Positions 27,054 through 35,893 of a stretch of DNA of 64,000 nt are shown piece after piece (position 1 is the stretch's first letter; every line of letters begins with the position of its first letter). A program made the translations under genes and the position numbers. The stretch covers positions 4,389,501-4,453,500 of the forward strand of contig NZ_CP023407.1 of the NCBI RefSeq assembly GCF_003665435.1, in the 5' to 3' direction. The notes beneath the pieces are model-generated. The model saw only the letters and a program-made list of their open reading frames with translations, had not been told where the DNA came from and searched no databases. This DNA comes from Streptomyces fungicidicus. GTDB taxonomy: Bacteria > Actinomycetota > Actinomycetes > Streptomycetales > Streptomycetaceae.

Positions 27054-27365
27054 ATGCTCCGCTACACGCTGATGCGCCTCGGGATCTTCGTGGCCTGCCT
27101 CGTGGTCGTCTGGGGCCTCGTCTACTCCGGCCTCGCCCCGAGCGGCCTCGGCGACTCCAACGGCCTGTGGGTCGTCCTGCTCGCCCTGCTGATCTCGGCC
27201 CCCATCAGCCTCGTCGTACTCCGCAAGGAGCGGGACCGGGCCTCCGAGGGCATCGTGCGGCGGGTGGAGCGCGCGAAGGCCAACCTCGACGCCAACCGCA
27301 ACCAGGAGGACGCGGCCGACGACACCGCCCGCGCCCAGGGGCAGACGCAGGGCCAGACCTCGTAA
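27054..27365 (+). CDS. DUF4229-type small membrane protein
   Basis: A 103-residue protein with two helices (about 3-25 and 37-57) and a charged cytosolic tail rich in Arg, Glu and Asn. It ends with Gln-rich residues (AQGQTQGQTS). The order (helix, short outer loop, helix, coiled-coil-like tail) matches the actinobacterial DUF4229 family. ATG 27054 (MLRYTLMRLG) was chosen because AGGAAGAGTGGAAGAG precedes it; the longer reading from 26994 lacks a site. Function unknown. A strong terminator follows. Confidence 0.78.
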   Translation: MLRYTLMRLGIFVACLVVVWGLVYSGLAPSGLGDSNGLWVVLLALLISAPISLVVLRKERDRASEGIVRRVERAKANLDANRNQEDAADDTARAQGQTQGQTS

Positions 27366-27394
27366 CCTCCGTCACAGCGACGCACCGTACGTCG

Positions 27395-27434
27395 GCGCCC
27401 CGGTCTCCGAACTTACCGGAAACCGGGGCGCTTT
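27395..27434 (+). terminator. Intrinsic terminator
   Basis: GCGCCCCGGT (27395-27404) and ACCGGGGCGC (27422-27431) form a perfect 10-bp stem. It extends inward through TCCG/CGGA after one mismatch and is followed by TTTG. Confidence 0.85.
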
Positions 27435-27466
27435 GCGTTGTATGGACGCATTTGCCCTCCCGCCTG

Positions 27467-27494
27467 TCAAAGCAAGGCTTTGAGCAACTCAAAG
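27467..27494. promoter_or_regulatory. Three alternating half-sites (candidate operator)
   Basis: TCAAAGC (27467-27473), GCTTTGA (27477-27483) and CTCAAAG (27488-27494) form two overlapping perfect 7-bp inverted repeats that share the middle arm. TCAAAG-type half-sites repeat about every 11 bases. The block overlaps the -35 of the probable symporter promoter. Confidence 0.55.
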
Positions 27495-27509
27495 TTCAGG
27501 TGTTACGGT
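27480..27509 (+). promoter_or_regulatory. Probable promoter of the symporter gene
   Basis: TTGAGC (27480-27485) and TACGGT (27504-27509) are 18 bases apart. The leader to the ATG at 27699 would be about 180 bases; apart from this promoter I see no gene in 27435-27698. Confidence 0.5.
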
Positions 27510-27698
27510 CTCCGGGTGAAGTCAGCAGCCGTGTTCCCCACGCCCCGGAGTGTTCCGCTCGTGGCGCGCCTGCACGTGGACCTCTGCCGGGTCACCGCCG
27601 CGAACTGTCGTCCCTGACGTCCTGAGCGTCCTCACCGACGCTCCCGCCGCGCCCCCGACTCCCACGTCACATTCCTCACGCGTCCCCCTCACCGGAGC

Positions 27699-29006
27699 AT
27701 GTCCGTGTCCACGAACACGCAGTTCAAGCTGCCCATTCGCGCGCCCTTCTGGGCCCAGATACTCACCGGCCTCGTCCTGGGCGTCCTGCTCGGCTGGCTC
27801 GCCCGCAGCCAGGACGTCTCCTGGCTGGTCACCACCCTGGAGAAGGTCGGCGGCACCTTCATCGGCCTGCTGAAGCTGGCCGTCGCCCCGCTCGTCTTCT
27901 TCGCGATCCTGGTCTCCATCACCAATCTGCGGAAGGTCAACAACGCGGCCCGCCTGGCCTCGCGGACCCTCCTCTGGTTCATGGTCACCTCGCTGATCGC
28001 GGTGGCGATCGGCCTGGTCATCGGCCTGGTCACCAACCCGGGCGCCGGTACCGGCCTCACCCCGGCGGACGGCGCCGCGCCGGAGAAGACCGGCTCCTGG
28101 ATCGACTTCCTCACCGGCATCGTGCCCACCGACGTGATCACGCCGTTCACCGAGCTGAACGTGCTGCAGATCGTCTTCATGGCCGCCGTCGCCGGTATCG
28201 CCGCCCTCCAGCTCGGCGAGAAGGCGCAGCCGATCCTCACCCTGAGCGAGTCCGTCCTCGAACTCCTCCAGAAGGCCCTGTGGTGGGTCATCCGCCTCGC
28301 GCCCCTCGGCACCGTCGGCCTCATCGGCAACGCCATCGCCACCTACGGCTGGGACCTGATCGGCAAGTACGCCACCTTCACCGCCGACATCTACGTCGGC
28401 TGCCTCATCGTCCTCTTCGGCGTCTACCCGGCGCTGCTGGCGACCGTCGGCAAGGTCGGCCCGGTGCAGTTCTTCAAGGGCGCCTGGCCCGCGATCCAGC
28501 TGGCCTTCGTCTCCCGCTCCAGCGTCGGCACCATGCCGCTCACCCAGAAGGTCACCGAGCGCCTCGGCGTGCCGAAGGAGTACGCCTCCTTCGCCGTCCC
28601 GTTCGGCGCGACGACCAAGATGGACGGCTGCGCCGCGATCTACCCGGCCATCGCCGCGATCTTCGTCGCGCAGATCTTCGACATCCCGCTCGGCGTCGGC
28701 GACTACCTGCTGATCGCGTTCGTCTCGGTGGTCGGCTCCGCCGCCACGGCCGGCCTCACCGGCGCGACGGTGATGCTCACCCTCACCCTCTCCACCCTGG
28801 GCCTGCCCATGGAGGGCGTGGGCCTGCTCCTCGCCATCGACCCCATCCTCGACATGATCCGCACCGCGACCAACGTCGCCGGCCAGGTCGTATGCCCGGT
28901 GATTGTGGCGTCGCGGGAGAAGATCCTCGACCGCGAGAAGTACAACAGCGTGGCGTCGGCGCCCATCGACGCGGACGAACCGCGGGTGGTGGCTGCCGCC
29001 GCTTGA
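27699..29006 (+). CDS. Dicarboxylate/amino acid:cation symporter (DAACS family)
   Basis: A 435-residue membrane transporter of the glutamate/dicarboxylate:H+/Na+ symporter family with eight helices and two re-entrant loops. Family signatures are visible: the serine-containing hairpin-1 segment FVSRSSVGTMPLT, the cation-binding FGATTKMDGCA (NMDGT-like) in helix 7, and ATAGLTGATVMLT in hairpin 2. It imports C4-dicarboxylates or acidic amino acids; the exact substrate is open. GGAG at 27694 is too close for ATG 27699 but ideal for GTG 27705, so the true start may be two codons later. It ends at a strong terminator. Confidence 0.92.
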   Translation: MSVSTNTQFKLPIRAPFWAQILTGLVLGVLLGWLARSQDVSWLVTTLEKVGGTFIGLLKLAVAPLVFFAILVSITNLRKVNNAARLASRTLLWFMVTSLIAVAIGLVIGLVTNPGAGTGLTPADGAAPEKTGSWIDFLTGIVPTDVITPFTELNVLQIVFMAAVAGIAALQLGEKAQPILTLSESVLELLQKALWWVIRLAPLGTVGLIGNAIATYGWDLIGKYATFTADIYVGCLIVLFGVYPALLATVGKVGPVQFFKGAWPAIQLAFVSRSSVGTMPLTQKVTERLGVPKEYASFAVPFGATTKMDGCAAIYPAIAAIFVAQIFDIPLGVGDYLLIAFVSVVGSAATAGLTGATVMLTLTLSTLGLPMEGVGLLLAIDPILDMIRTATNVAGQVVCPVIVASREKILDREKYNSVASAPIDADEPRVVAAAA

Positions 29007-29025
29007 TCGTTGACCTGACAGGTCA

Positions 29026-29064
29026 GGTGACGCCCCGTGCCAATGCGCCGTACGGGGCGTCACC
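29026..29064 (+). terminator. Terminator after the symporter gene
   Basis: GGTGACGCCCCGT (29026-29038) and ACGGGGCGTCACC (29052-29064) form a perfect 13-bp stem with a 13-base loop. It also faces the end of the broken integrase on the other strand. Confidence 0.85.
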
Positions 29065-29097
29065 AAATCCTGTACCTACCGCACCACCTGCGCAGCG

Positions 29098-30389
29098 CTA
29101 TGCACCGAACGAGCCCACCACGTGCGGCGAGTCCTCGTCTTCCGTACCGACCGGCGTGATTTTGATCGACGTGATCTCGGGCGGCCTGCGCCTACCGCGG
29201 CCGATGCTGAACACGTCAACGCGGTCGATCACGGTCGCAAGAATGGCCCGGCGGCGTTCAAGGTTCTCAGTCCGGTCGTCCTTCCAGACTGCAAGGACAT
29301 CGGTCTCGGCGCGGGACCTGCGGACGGCCGTTGTCGCTTCGCGCGAACGTAGGGTCTCGAGCTCTGCGCGAAGGTGGGTCAAGGAGTCGAAGTAGTCTTC
29401 GTCCTCCAACTGTCCTTCCTTCCAGCGGCCTCGGATTGTTTGAATTCGGGTCTCCAGAAAGTCCTTCGGAAGGTTCGTCCCTGGACGGTCGCCCACTGAA
29501 CGCGCATTACGGCACCGCAATGACCGCATCGCAGGAATCCGGAGTAGAGGTGCTTACGCTTGCCCGACCCTTGCGCCGCCGGGGTGGCCCGTCCATCGAG
29601 CAGGTTCTGTACGTTCTCCCACTGCTCCCGGGTCAGAGGAGCACCATAGATGCTGTCCCCGATGTCCTGGCCCTTGTACGTGACGATTCCCCCGGTCCGT
29701 TCCGATCGGAACACGCGCTTCACAGCCTGAAGCGTCCAAGCCCCACCCTGCGGCGTCGTAGAGCCCTCGGAGTTCCAGTACCGGGCCACATCACCGGGTG
29801 TCATCGCGTTGCGGTCCATCAGCATGAGGTAGCCCGCGCGGATGAGCCCGACTTCATTTTCGTCCAATTTCCTGAAGTGCGAGCCCTCTCTGAAGCCGAA
29901 CTGTCGCTTCCCGCCGGCGTGAGGCTTGCCCTGCTCTCTGCGCTGTAGAAGGGAGTTGTTGACGCGCTCGGACATGCGCTCTGTCTCCTGCTGAGCCACC
30001 GCACCCTTGATGGTCAGGATCATGCGGCCGTTGGCCGTCGAGGTGTCCTCACCCTCTGTTGTCGCGAACCCGAAACCGTGTTGCTGCTGCTCTTCGAGGA
30101 AGCTGGTCAGTTCGCTGATGCGGCGCGTCAGGCGGTCGATGGAGTAGACGACGATGCCATCAAGCAAGCCGTCGCGGGCGTCTCGGAGCATCTCCGTGTA
30201 CTGAGCGCGGCGGCGCTTACTCGTGGTCGACGCCGACATGTCGTTCTCCGGATAGACCTTGAGGATCTTCCACCCCATGCGCTCGCACAACTCCCGACAT
30301 GCCTTCTCCTGGCGTTGGATGCCGAGTTCCTGGCCCTTGCGGTCCTTGCTGACACGTACATAGATCTCGACGCGCTCCGGTTTGGCCAT
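29098..30389 (-). pseudogene. Large serine recombinase/integrase, frameshifted and internally deleted
   Basis: From ATG 30389 one frame encodes a resolvase-type catalytic domain (IYVRVSKDRKG with the nucleophile Ser, then YSIDRLTRR) and a recombinase domain (TPGDVARYWNSEG). It continues to the first half of a zinc ribbon (FLRCGHCGAVMR). The frame then turns into nonsense and stops at 29379. The C-terminal coiled-coil part (residues like WKEGQLEDEDYFDSLTHLR and RRAILATVIDRVDVFSI) continues in another frame that ends at 29098. The second cysteine pair of the zinc ribbon is missing, so a deletion plus frameshift around 29480-29530 broke the gene. Lower GC than its neighbours suggests transfer; it is probably the remnant of an integrated element or phage. 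Confidence 0.85.
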
Positions 30390-30440
30390 GTCCCACCCCT
30401 GGTCATTGATTGGGTGCCTGCGCGGTGAACAACAACGTGG

Positions 30441-30475
30441 CATCGGCGATCCGTCAGAAAACGTGATCGCCGATG
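30441..30475. repeat. 11-bp perfect inverted repeat next to the integrase remnant
   Basis: CATCGGCGATC (30441-30451) and GATCGCCGATG (30465-30475) are exact reverse complements around a 13-base centre. They lie 50-90 bases upstream of the integrase start. It could be an attachment-site half, an operator, or a leader hairpin of the next gene. Confidence 0.6.
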
Positions 30476-30549
30476 CCGGTCGCCGCTGCTAGCCTCCTGC
30501 CGCTCGGCTGTTCGATCAGCGGGCACGATCCGGGGAGGGGCATTCGTTC

Positions 30550-32691
30550 ATGTCGGGGAGATGGGGCAAGAGAGCTCTGCTGCTGGGCAGTTGCCTGGCG
30601 GCGGTGGTGGCGGGGGCGGTCGCGCCCGGCACCGCGTACGCGGCGGAGCAGGCGAATCTGCCGCCTGCCGTCCAGGACCTGCAGACCGAGTTCGAGGACT
30701 GCGCGTCGGGTGACGAGCCGGCCTATGTCGGGAGTCCTCCGGTACTCACCGCCAGGTTGACCGATCCGGCCGAGGACGACCGCGCCGGATACCCGGAGCG
30801 GGTCACCGCCGAGTTCGAGATCTGGTGGTCGGACCCGGACGGCACCGAACAGCGCCGCTCCTTCACCACCCAGCCGACCTACGTGGACCGGGTCCACCGC
30901 ATCACCGTGCCGTCCGACATCCCGGCCGACACGGCGATCTCCTGGCACGTCCGGGCCAACGACGGAGTGGTGAACTCCGCCTGGAGCTCCGAGGCGCCCG
31001 GCGCCGCGTGCCGGTTCGTCCACGACGACGAGAGCCCGGCCGCTCCCGTCGTGAGCTCACCGGAGTACCCGGAGGAGACGTGGTGGACCGGCGGGGTCGG
31101 CGTCTACGGCAGCTTCACCATGGACTCCCCCTCGGCGGACGTCGTCGAGTACCGGTACACCTTTCTCGGCGGTACGCAGCGCACCGTACGCCCCGCCGAG
31201 CTCGGCGGCCCCGCCACCATCCGCTTCGTACCGCTGAGCAACGCCCCGCAGCGTCTCAGCGTCCAGGCCCGCGACCGTTCCGGCCGGATGAGCGGGCGCA
31301 CCGACTACACGTTCTACCCGAAGGCGGCGAGCGCGCCCGTCTCCCGCTGGAAGCTCGACGACGAGGCCGGCTCCGCCACGGCGGCAGCCGAGGGGGGCGA
31401 GGCGGCCCGGGCCGGAAGCGGTGTGACCTTCGGCGGCCCCGCGCCCTCGGGTGCCCCGCTCACCTCCACGGCCACCCTCGACGGCAGCCGCCACGGCTTC
31501 CTCACCACGGACGCCCCGGCCGTCGACAGCGGCAGGACCTTCGCCGTCGGCGCCTGGGTGCGGCCCGCGGAGGACGACCGCCCCATGACCGTGCTGAGCC
31601 AGGACACCGCGTCCGGCACCGCCTACGCCCTGGCACTGGAGGCCCCGGGGGACGCGGCCGCCTCCTGGTCCTTCGCCCTCGGCGACGCGAAGGTCACCGG
31701 CGGCGCTCCCGAGGCCGGCGAATGGGCCTACCTGCTCGGCGTGTACGACACCGAGACCGGGTACGCCCAGCTCTTCGTCAACGGCCATGAGGTCGGCACC
31801 AAGGCCGAGGCCGCTCCGGTCAGGGCGGACGGCGCGTTCCAGATCGGCCGGATCCACGGCACGCACGGCTACCGCCAGCGCTGGCACGGCGACATCGGCG
31901 ACGTCCGGGCGTACGACCGCCTCGTCGTCCCGCAGGAGGTGACCGAGCTGGCCCACCGCAAGCCGAACCTGCTCGGCCACTGGTCGTTCAGCACGACCGA
32001 CGACGGCACCACGCCCGAGAACGAGGGCGGTTCGCCACTGCGGCTCGCGGCGGGCGCGTCGATCTACCGCGGTCCGGACGACTCCTGCATCCCCGAGCTC
32101 GACCCCGACTGCCCGTGGCAGCCGTACCCGTTGGTCGGCGACGGGCACCTGGCACTGGACGGCGCGGGCGGCCACGCGGTCCTCGACACCCCCGCCGTGG
32201 ACACCGGTGACAGCTTCACCCTCGGGGTCGTCGCACGGATCGAGGAGGACGAAGCCACCCGGCCGATGACGGTCCTCTCCCAGGCCGGCGAGCACACCGA
32301 CGCCTTCAAGCTGCGCTACGACCCGGCGGAGTTCGCCTGGCAGCTGGTCATGCCGGAGCGGGACGAGGCGGGCGCGCCGGAGAAGGTCGTCTCGCAGGTC
32401 ACGAGGCCGGACGGCAGCAGCGGGCACGGCACGCGGCTGGCCGTCGTCTACGACGACGCGACCGACACGGTCAAGCTGTTCGCCGACGGCTACACCAACG
32501 CGGACGCCACCGCCCACGTGCGGGACGGCTGGACGAGCACCGGCCCGCTCCAGGTGGGCCGTGCCCGCACGGCCGACGGCTGGGGCGAGTACCTGAAGGG
32601 CGAGGTGGACGAGGTCCAGGCGTACGCGGGCGCCCTGCGGGACGACGACGTCCTCGGCCTGGGCTGGGAGACCGATCCCTGCCTGTGCTGA
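30550..32691 (+). CDS. Secreted protein with two LamG-like domains
   Basis: A 713-residue exported protein. The signal peptide MSGRWGKRALLLGSCLAAVV continues to a probable cleavage after TAYA (about residue 35). An Ig/FN3-like N-terminal half is followed by two LamG-type domains. The first is about 265-475 (SRWKLDDEAGS, FAVGAWVRP, AQLFVNGHEVG) and the second about 480-713 (GHWSFSTTDDG, FTLGVVARI, VKLFADGY). Such domains bind glycans or proteins outside the cell. GGGAGGGG precedes the ATG. It lies right beside the broken integrase, but its high GC matches the host chromosome. A LamG domain of the same class occurs in the kinase at 15889. Confidence 0.85.
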   Translation: MSGRWGKRALLLGSCLAAVVAGAVAPGTAYAAEQANLPPAVQDLQTEFEDCASGDEPAYVGSPPVLTARLTDPAEDDRAGYPERVTAEFEIWWSDPDGTEQRRSFTTQPTYVDRVHRITVPSDIPADTAISWHVRANDGVVNSAWSSEAPGAACRFVHDDESPAAPVVSSPEYPEETWWTGGVGVYGSFTMDSPSADVVEYRYTFLGGTQRTVRPAELGGPATIRFVPLSNAPQRLSVQARDRSGRMSGRTDYTFYPKAASAPVSRWKLDDEAGSATAAAEGGEAARAGSGVTFGGPAPSGAPLTSTATLDGSRHGFLTTDAPAVDSGRTFAVGAWVRPAEDDRPMTVLSQDTASGTAYALALEAPGDAAASWSFALGDAKVTGGAPEAGEWAYLLGVYDTETGYAQLFVNGHEVGTKAEAAPVRADGAFQIGRIHGTHGYRQRWHGDIGDVRAYDRLVVPQEVTELAHRKPNLLGHWSFSTTDDGTTPENEGGSPLRLAAGASIYRGPDDSCIPELDPDCPWQPYPLVGDGHLALDGAGGHAVLDTPAVDTGDSFTLGVVARIEEDEATRPMTVLSQAGEHTDAFKLRYDPAEFAWQLVMPERDEAGAPEKVVSQVTRPDGSSGHGTRLAVVYDDATDTVKLFADGYTNADATAHVRDGWTSTGPLQVGRARTADGWGEYLKGEVDEVQAYAGALRDDDVLGLGWETDPCLC

Positions 32692-32887
32692 CACCGTCCG
32701 GCCTCCGGCCGAGGGGCGTTTCCCGGCAATCACCGGCAGGTGACCGTTGCTGGGGGCGCCCCTTACGCCGTTTCTCCCCCGGGTGTGGAATCACTGGACC
32801 ACGTGCATCAGGCGTCCCACACGCCCCACGTGGACCACAGTGAGTGATCCCGCAGGGGTCAGCACCACACGGCGAAGGGGGAACCCC

Positions 32888-34546
32888 ATGGCACGTACGC
32901 GGGCGCAGAGTCTGCGCAACGTCGCCCAGGCGGTCGCGTTCGGCACCGATCCTCGCGCGGCGGCCCAGGACGAACTGCGCCGCCGGACCGGGGGCGGCGG
33001 CACGGCGGCGCAGCGCACCCGGAACGAGCGGGACGAGCGCGGCGGGCGCCAGGAGGCCGAGGGCGAGGGGATGGACCCCGCCGACTTCCCGGCGGCCCGG
33101 GAGCAGGACGGGGGCTCCGTCGACACGGTCATGCGGCAGCTGACGGTGCCGCTGGACGAGGCGGGCGAGGCGCTCGGCCGCAGCGAGCAGCTGCGCGAGG
33201 GCGGGGAAGTGGTGCACGCCATCTGCCCGATGGTGATGCCCCGGGGCCGCTCGCTGCTGTCCATGCTGCCGGTGCTGTCGCTGCTGGTGATCGGCGTCGT
33301 GGGTTCCTCGGTGGTGTCGGCGACCGGCGGCAGCGGGCTCACCAACCCCCTGTTCGGACTGCACTACTGGGCCGTCGCGCTGCTCGCCGTCGCGTTCGTG
33401 TGGTGGCGGCAGGGCCTGGTGATGGTGCCGGACGGGTGCCAGGCGATGATCACCCGGTTCGGCAAGCTGGAGAAGGTCGTAGGACCCGGCCGGGTCACCC
33501 TGCTCAGCCCGTGGAAGCGGGTGTCGTACATCGTCAACACGACCCGCGAGTACCCGTTCAACGCGCCGGTGCGCGAGGCCCCGACCAAGGGCGGCGTGAA
33601 GGCGTCCATCGACCTGTTCATCCAGTTCCGGATCAGCGACCCGGTGGAGTTCGTCTACACCCTCGGCGCCGTGCGCGGCTTCGAGGAGAAGCTCGGCAAC
33701 GCCGTCAGCGAGACCATCCGCAGCCTGATCTACGAGCAGGAGGCGGCCGGCATCTACGACATGGTCGGTGAGGACAGCGGCCGTCTGCTGGAGCAGCTCA
33801 ACCAGCAGTTCCGTCCCGCGGTGGAGCTGACCAACGCCAACATCACCCACGCCGAGCCCTCGGACCGGCGGTACCGGATGGACCTGGCCGCCCCCGAGAT
33901 GGTGCGCATGGCCAAGGAGGCGTACACCCACGAGTACGCGCTGCAGCTGCGCAAGGAGCAGGACGAGGGCGACCTGAGCCGGGAGCTGGCCTCGAGCCAG
34001 GAGACGCTCTCCGCGATCCAGGCCGACATCGCCCAGTACCAGGCGCAGATGGACACCGCCGTGGAGCGCGAGACCAACCGTGCCGAGGCGCTGGCCCGCC
34101 AGCGCTATGTGCAGGCCGAGTCGGAGGCCAATGCCAACGCGGCGCTGCTGGAGGCGCAGGCCCTCGACATCCGCGCGGTAACCGCGGCACAGGCGCCGGA
34201 GATCCTCGAGTACCGCTACCAGCAGCAGGTGCTCGACACCCTGGAGCAGGTCGCCGACCATCTGCCCCGGCTGGTGCGCATCGGCGGCGCGGACGGCACC
34301 GGAGCGGCCGGGATCGACTTCCTGGAGCTGGCGCGGGAGCTGGTCGGCGAGCGGGGCGCCGAGCTGTTCACCGACGCGGACATGGAGGCCGTGCGGGGCC
34401 GGCTGGCGGAGGTGTCCGAGCGGATCGCGGCCCGCGAGGAGGAGATCGGCGCGCTGCTGGCGGCCGACCGGCCGACGGTGCCGCGGATGCCCGAGCCCGC
34501 CGCGGCCGGTGAAGTGCACGAGCCCGCCGAGGAGGCGCAGTCATGA
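32888..34546 (+). CDS. SPFH/Band 7 domain membrane protein (first of a pair)
   Basis: A 552-residue protein. A charged cytosolic N-terminus (about 1-125) precedes two helices (about 128-150 and 160-177). An SPFH/Band 7 domain follows, starting at VMVPDGCQAMITRFGKLEKVV and including KASIDLFIQFRISDPVEFVY. A long Glu/Arg/Ala-rich coiled-coil (about 350-440) and a C-terminal tail follow. SPFH proteins oligomerise in membrane microdomains (flotillin, stomatin, HflK/C types). GAAGGGGGAACCCC precedes ATG 32888. The stop overlaps the next SPFH gene by four bases, so the two probably form a hetero-oligomer made in fixed ratio, like HflK/HflC; that comparison is inference. Confidence 0.85.
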   Translation: MARTRAQSLRNVAQAVAFGTDPRAAAQDELRRRTGGGGTAAQRTRNERDERGGRQEAEGEGMDPADFPAAREQDGGSVDTVMRQLTVPLDEAGEALGRSEQLREGGEVVHAICPMVMPRGRSLLSMLPVLSLLVIGVVGSSVVSATGGSGLTNPLFGLHYWAVALLAVAFVWWRQGLVMVPDGCQAMITRFGKLEKVVGPGRVTLLSPWKRVSYIVNTTREYPFNAPVREAPTKGGVKASIDLFIQFRISDPVEFVYTLGAVRGFEEKLGNAVSETIRSLIYEQEAAGIYDMVGEDSGRLLEQLNQQFRPAVELTNANITHAEPSDRRYRMDLAAPEMVRMAKEAYTHEYALQLRKEQDEGDLSRELASSQETLSAIQADIAQYQAQMDTAVERETNRAEALARQRYVQAESEANANAALLEAQALDIRAVTAAQAPEILEYRYQQQVLDTLEQVADHLPRLVRIGGADGTGAAGIDFLELARELVGERGAELFTDADMEAVRGRLAEVSERIAAREEEIGALLAADRPTVPRMPEPAAAGEVHEPAEEAQS

Positions 34547-35868
34547 GTTCCGCCCGTATGCACCGCCGTTCGGTGATCTCCGAGGCCGTCGCCCCCTGGA
34601 GCGACATCGCCCGTCTGCTGCGCGGCGGGGAGGCCGACACCCTCATCCCGGTGATCATCCCGCGCCACCGCCGCCGGCTGTGGTGGATGCTGCCGCTCTG
34701 GTGCGGCGCCTACGCCCTGCTGACGGGCGTGATGCTGTCGCTGCGGGAGGCCGGCTCCGACGGCGCGGCCGACGTCGCGTACGGCGCGCTGGCCACCCTC
34801 TCCTACGTCGCCGGGGTGGTGCTGCTGCTGATCGGCGCGCTGTGGTGGTGGCGTTCCTCGATCGTCGAGATCGAGCAGGGCACCAACGGCGTGCTGACCC
34901 GCTACGGCGCCGTCACCCGCACCCTGGACGCCGGCCGGCACTACCTGTGGCACCCCTGGTCGCGGGTCGACTTCGTCGTCGACACGGCCACCGAGATCCC
35001 GTACTCGGCGCCGGTCATGGCCTGCCCGACGCAGGAGAACGTGCCGCTGCGCTCGATCGAGTTCTTCCTGAAGTTCCGCATCACCGACGCGGTGCTGTTC
35101 GTCCGGACCATCGGCGCCGGCAACTTCGACCTGGTGCTGTCCAGCGCCGTACAGGACGCGATCCGGCAGCGGGCCCGCCGGATGCGCACCCAGCGCGCCT
35201 ACGACCTGCGCGGCTCGGACGTGGCCGACATGCAGGAGCTGCTCAACCGGCAGCTGTCCGTCTACGGCGTGCGCGTCACCGGCTGCAACATCCCCGATGT
35301 GCAGCTGCCGGCGCAGTACCAGCACCACCTGGCCACCCGGGAGCGGATCGCCAAGGAGCGCACCGCCTACGAGCAGGAGTGGGGTCTGACCCGCAAGCGG
35401 CGCATCGACAGCCTGGGCATGGACATCGAGCGGGCCAAGAAGGTGCGCGACGCCCGGATCGTCGAGGTGAAGGCCGCGCTGAACCGGGCCCGCGAGGAGG
35501 TCGCCGAGCTCCTCGAGCGGCAGGAGACCGAGGCGCAGCGGGTGCGGTTCGAGATCGAGACGCGGGGCCGCAGCGGGCTGATCGCGGCCGAGAACGAGGC
35601 CCGTGCCCAGCGTGCCCTGGCCAAGGCCTACCGCGACAACCGGGCGGTGCTCCAGTACGAGCTGGCGCGGCGGCGGCTGGAGGTCGGCGCCGGGCTGGCG
35701 GGGAAGGCCCCGCAGCCGGTGGTGGTGCGCACCGACGGGGGCACCGACACGTCGGCGCTGTCCACGCTGTTCGCGGCGCAGTTGCTGCCGCGGCTGGCGG
35801 CGGGTGACCGGCCCGCCCTCGGTGACCGGCCGGGGCCGGTGGGCGACGGCGGCCACGACCCGCGGTAG
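34543..35868 (+). CDS. SPFH/Band 7 domain membrane protein (second of a pair)
   Basis: A 441-residue partner of the preceding protein. Two N-terminal helices (about 45-68 and 82-105) are followed by an SPFH domain beginning VEIEQGTNGVLTRYGAVTRTL, with the matching segment RSIEFFLKFRITDAVLFVRT. A coiled-coil region (about 265-370) rich in Arg, Glu and Ala follows. ATG 34543 overlaps the upstream stop (ATGA). The sequences of the two are clearly related but divergent, consistent with an old tandem duplication. Function in Streptomyces is not known to me. Confidence 0.85.
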   Translation: MSSARMHRRSVISEAVAPWSDIARLLRGGEADTLIPVIIPRHRRRLWWMLPLWCGAYALLTGVMLSLREAGSDGAADVAYGALATLSYVAGVVLLLIGALWWWRSSIVEIEQGTNGVLTRYGAVTRTLDAGRHYLWHPWSRVDFVVDTATEIPYSAPVMACPTQENVPLRSIEFFLKFRITDAVLFVRTIGAGNFDLVLSSAVQDAIRQRARRMRTQRAYDLRGSDVADMQELLNRQLSVYGVRVTGCNIPDVQLPAQYQHHLATRERIAKERTAYEQEWGLTRKRRIDSLGMDIERAKKVRDARIVEVKAALNRAREEVAELLERQETEAQRVRFEIETRGRSGLIAAENEARAQRALAKAYRDNRAVLQYELARRRLEVGAGLAGKAPQPVVVRTDGGTDTSALSTLFAAQLLPRLAAGDRPALGDRPGPVGDGGHDPR

Positions 35869-35893
35869 GGGGACGGACCGTACGCTGTGTCCC

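Noticed and set aside
29007..30549. Intact prophage or integrative element
   Set aside because: Only a broken integrase is present; there are no structural, replication or excisionase genes around it.
32471..34519. 682-codon minus-strand frame opposite the first SPFH gene
   Set aside because: Shadow of the SPFH gene; composition (Leu, Arg, His, Gly) and absence of motifs show no coding character.
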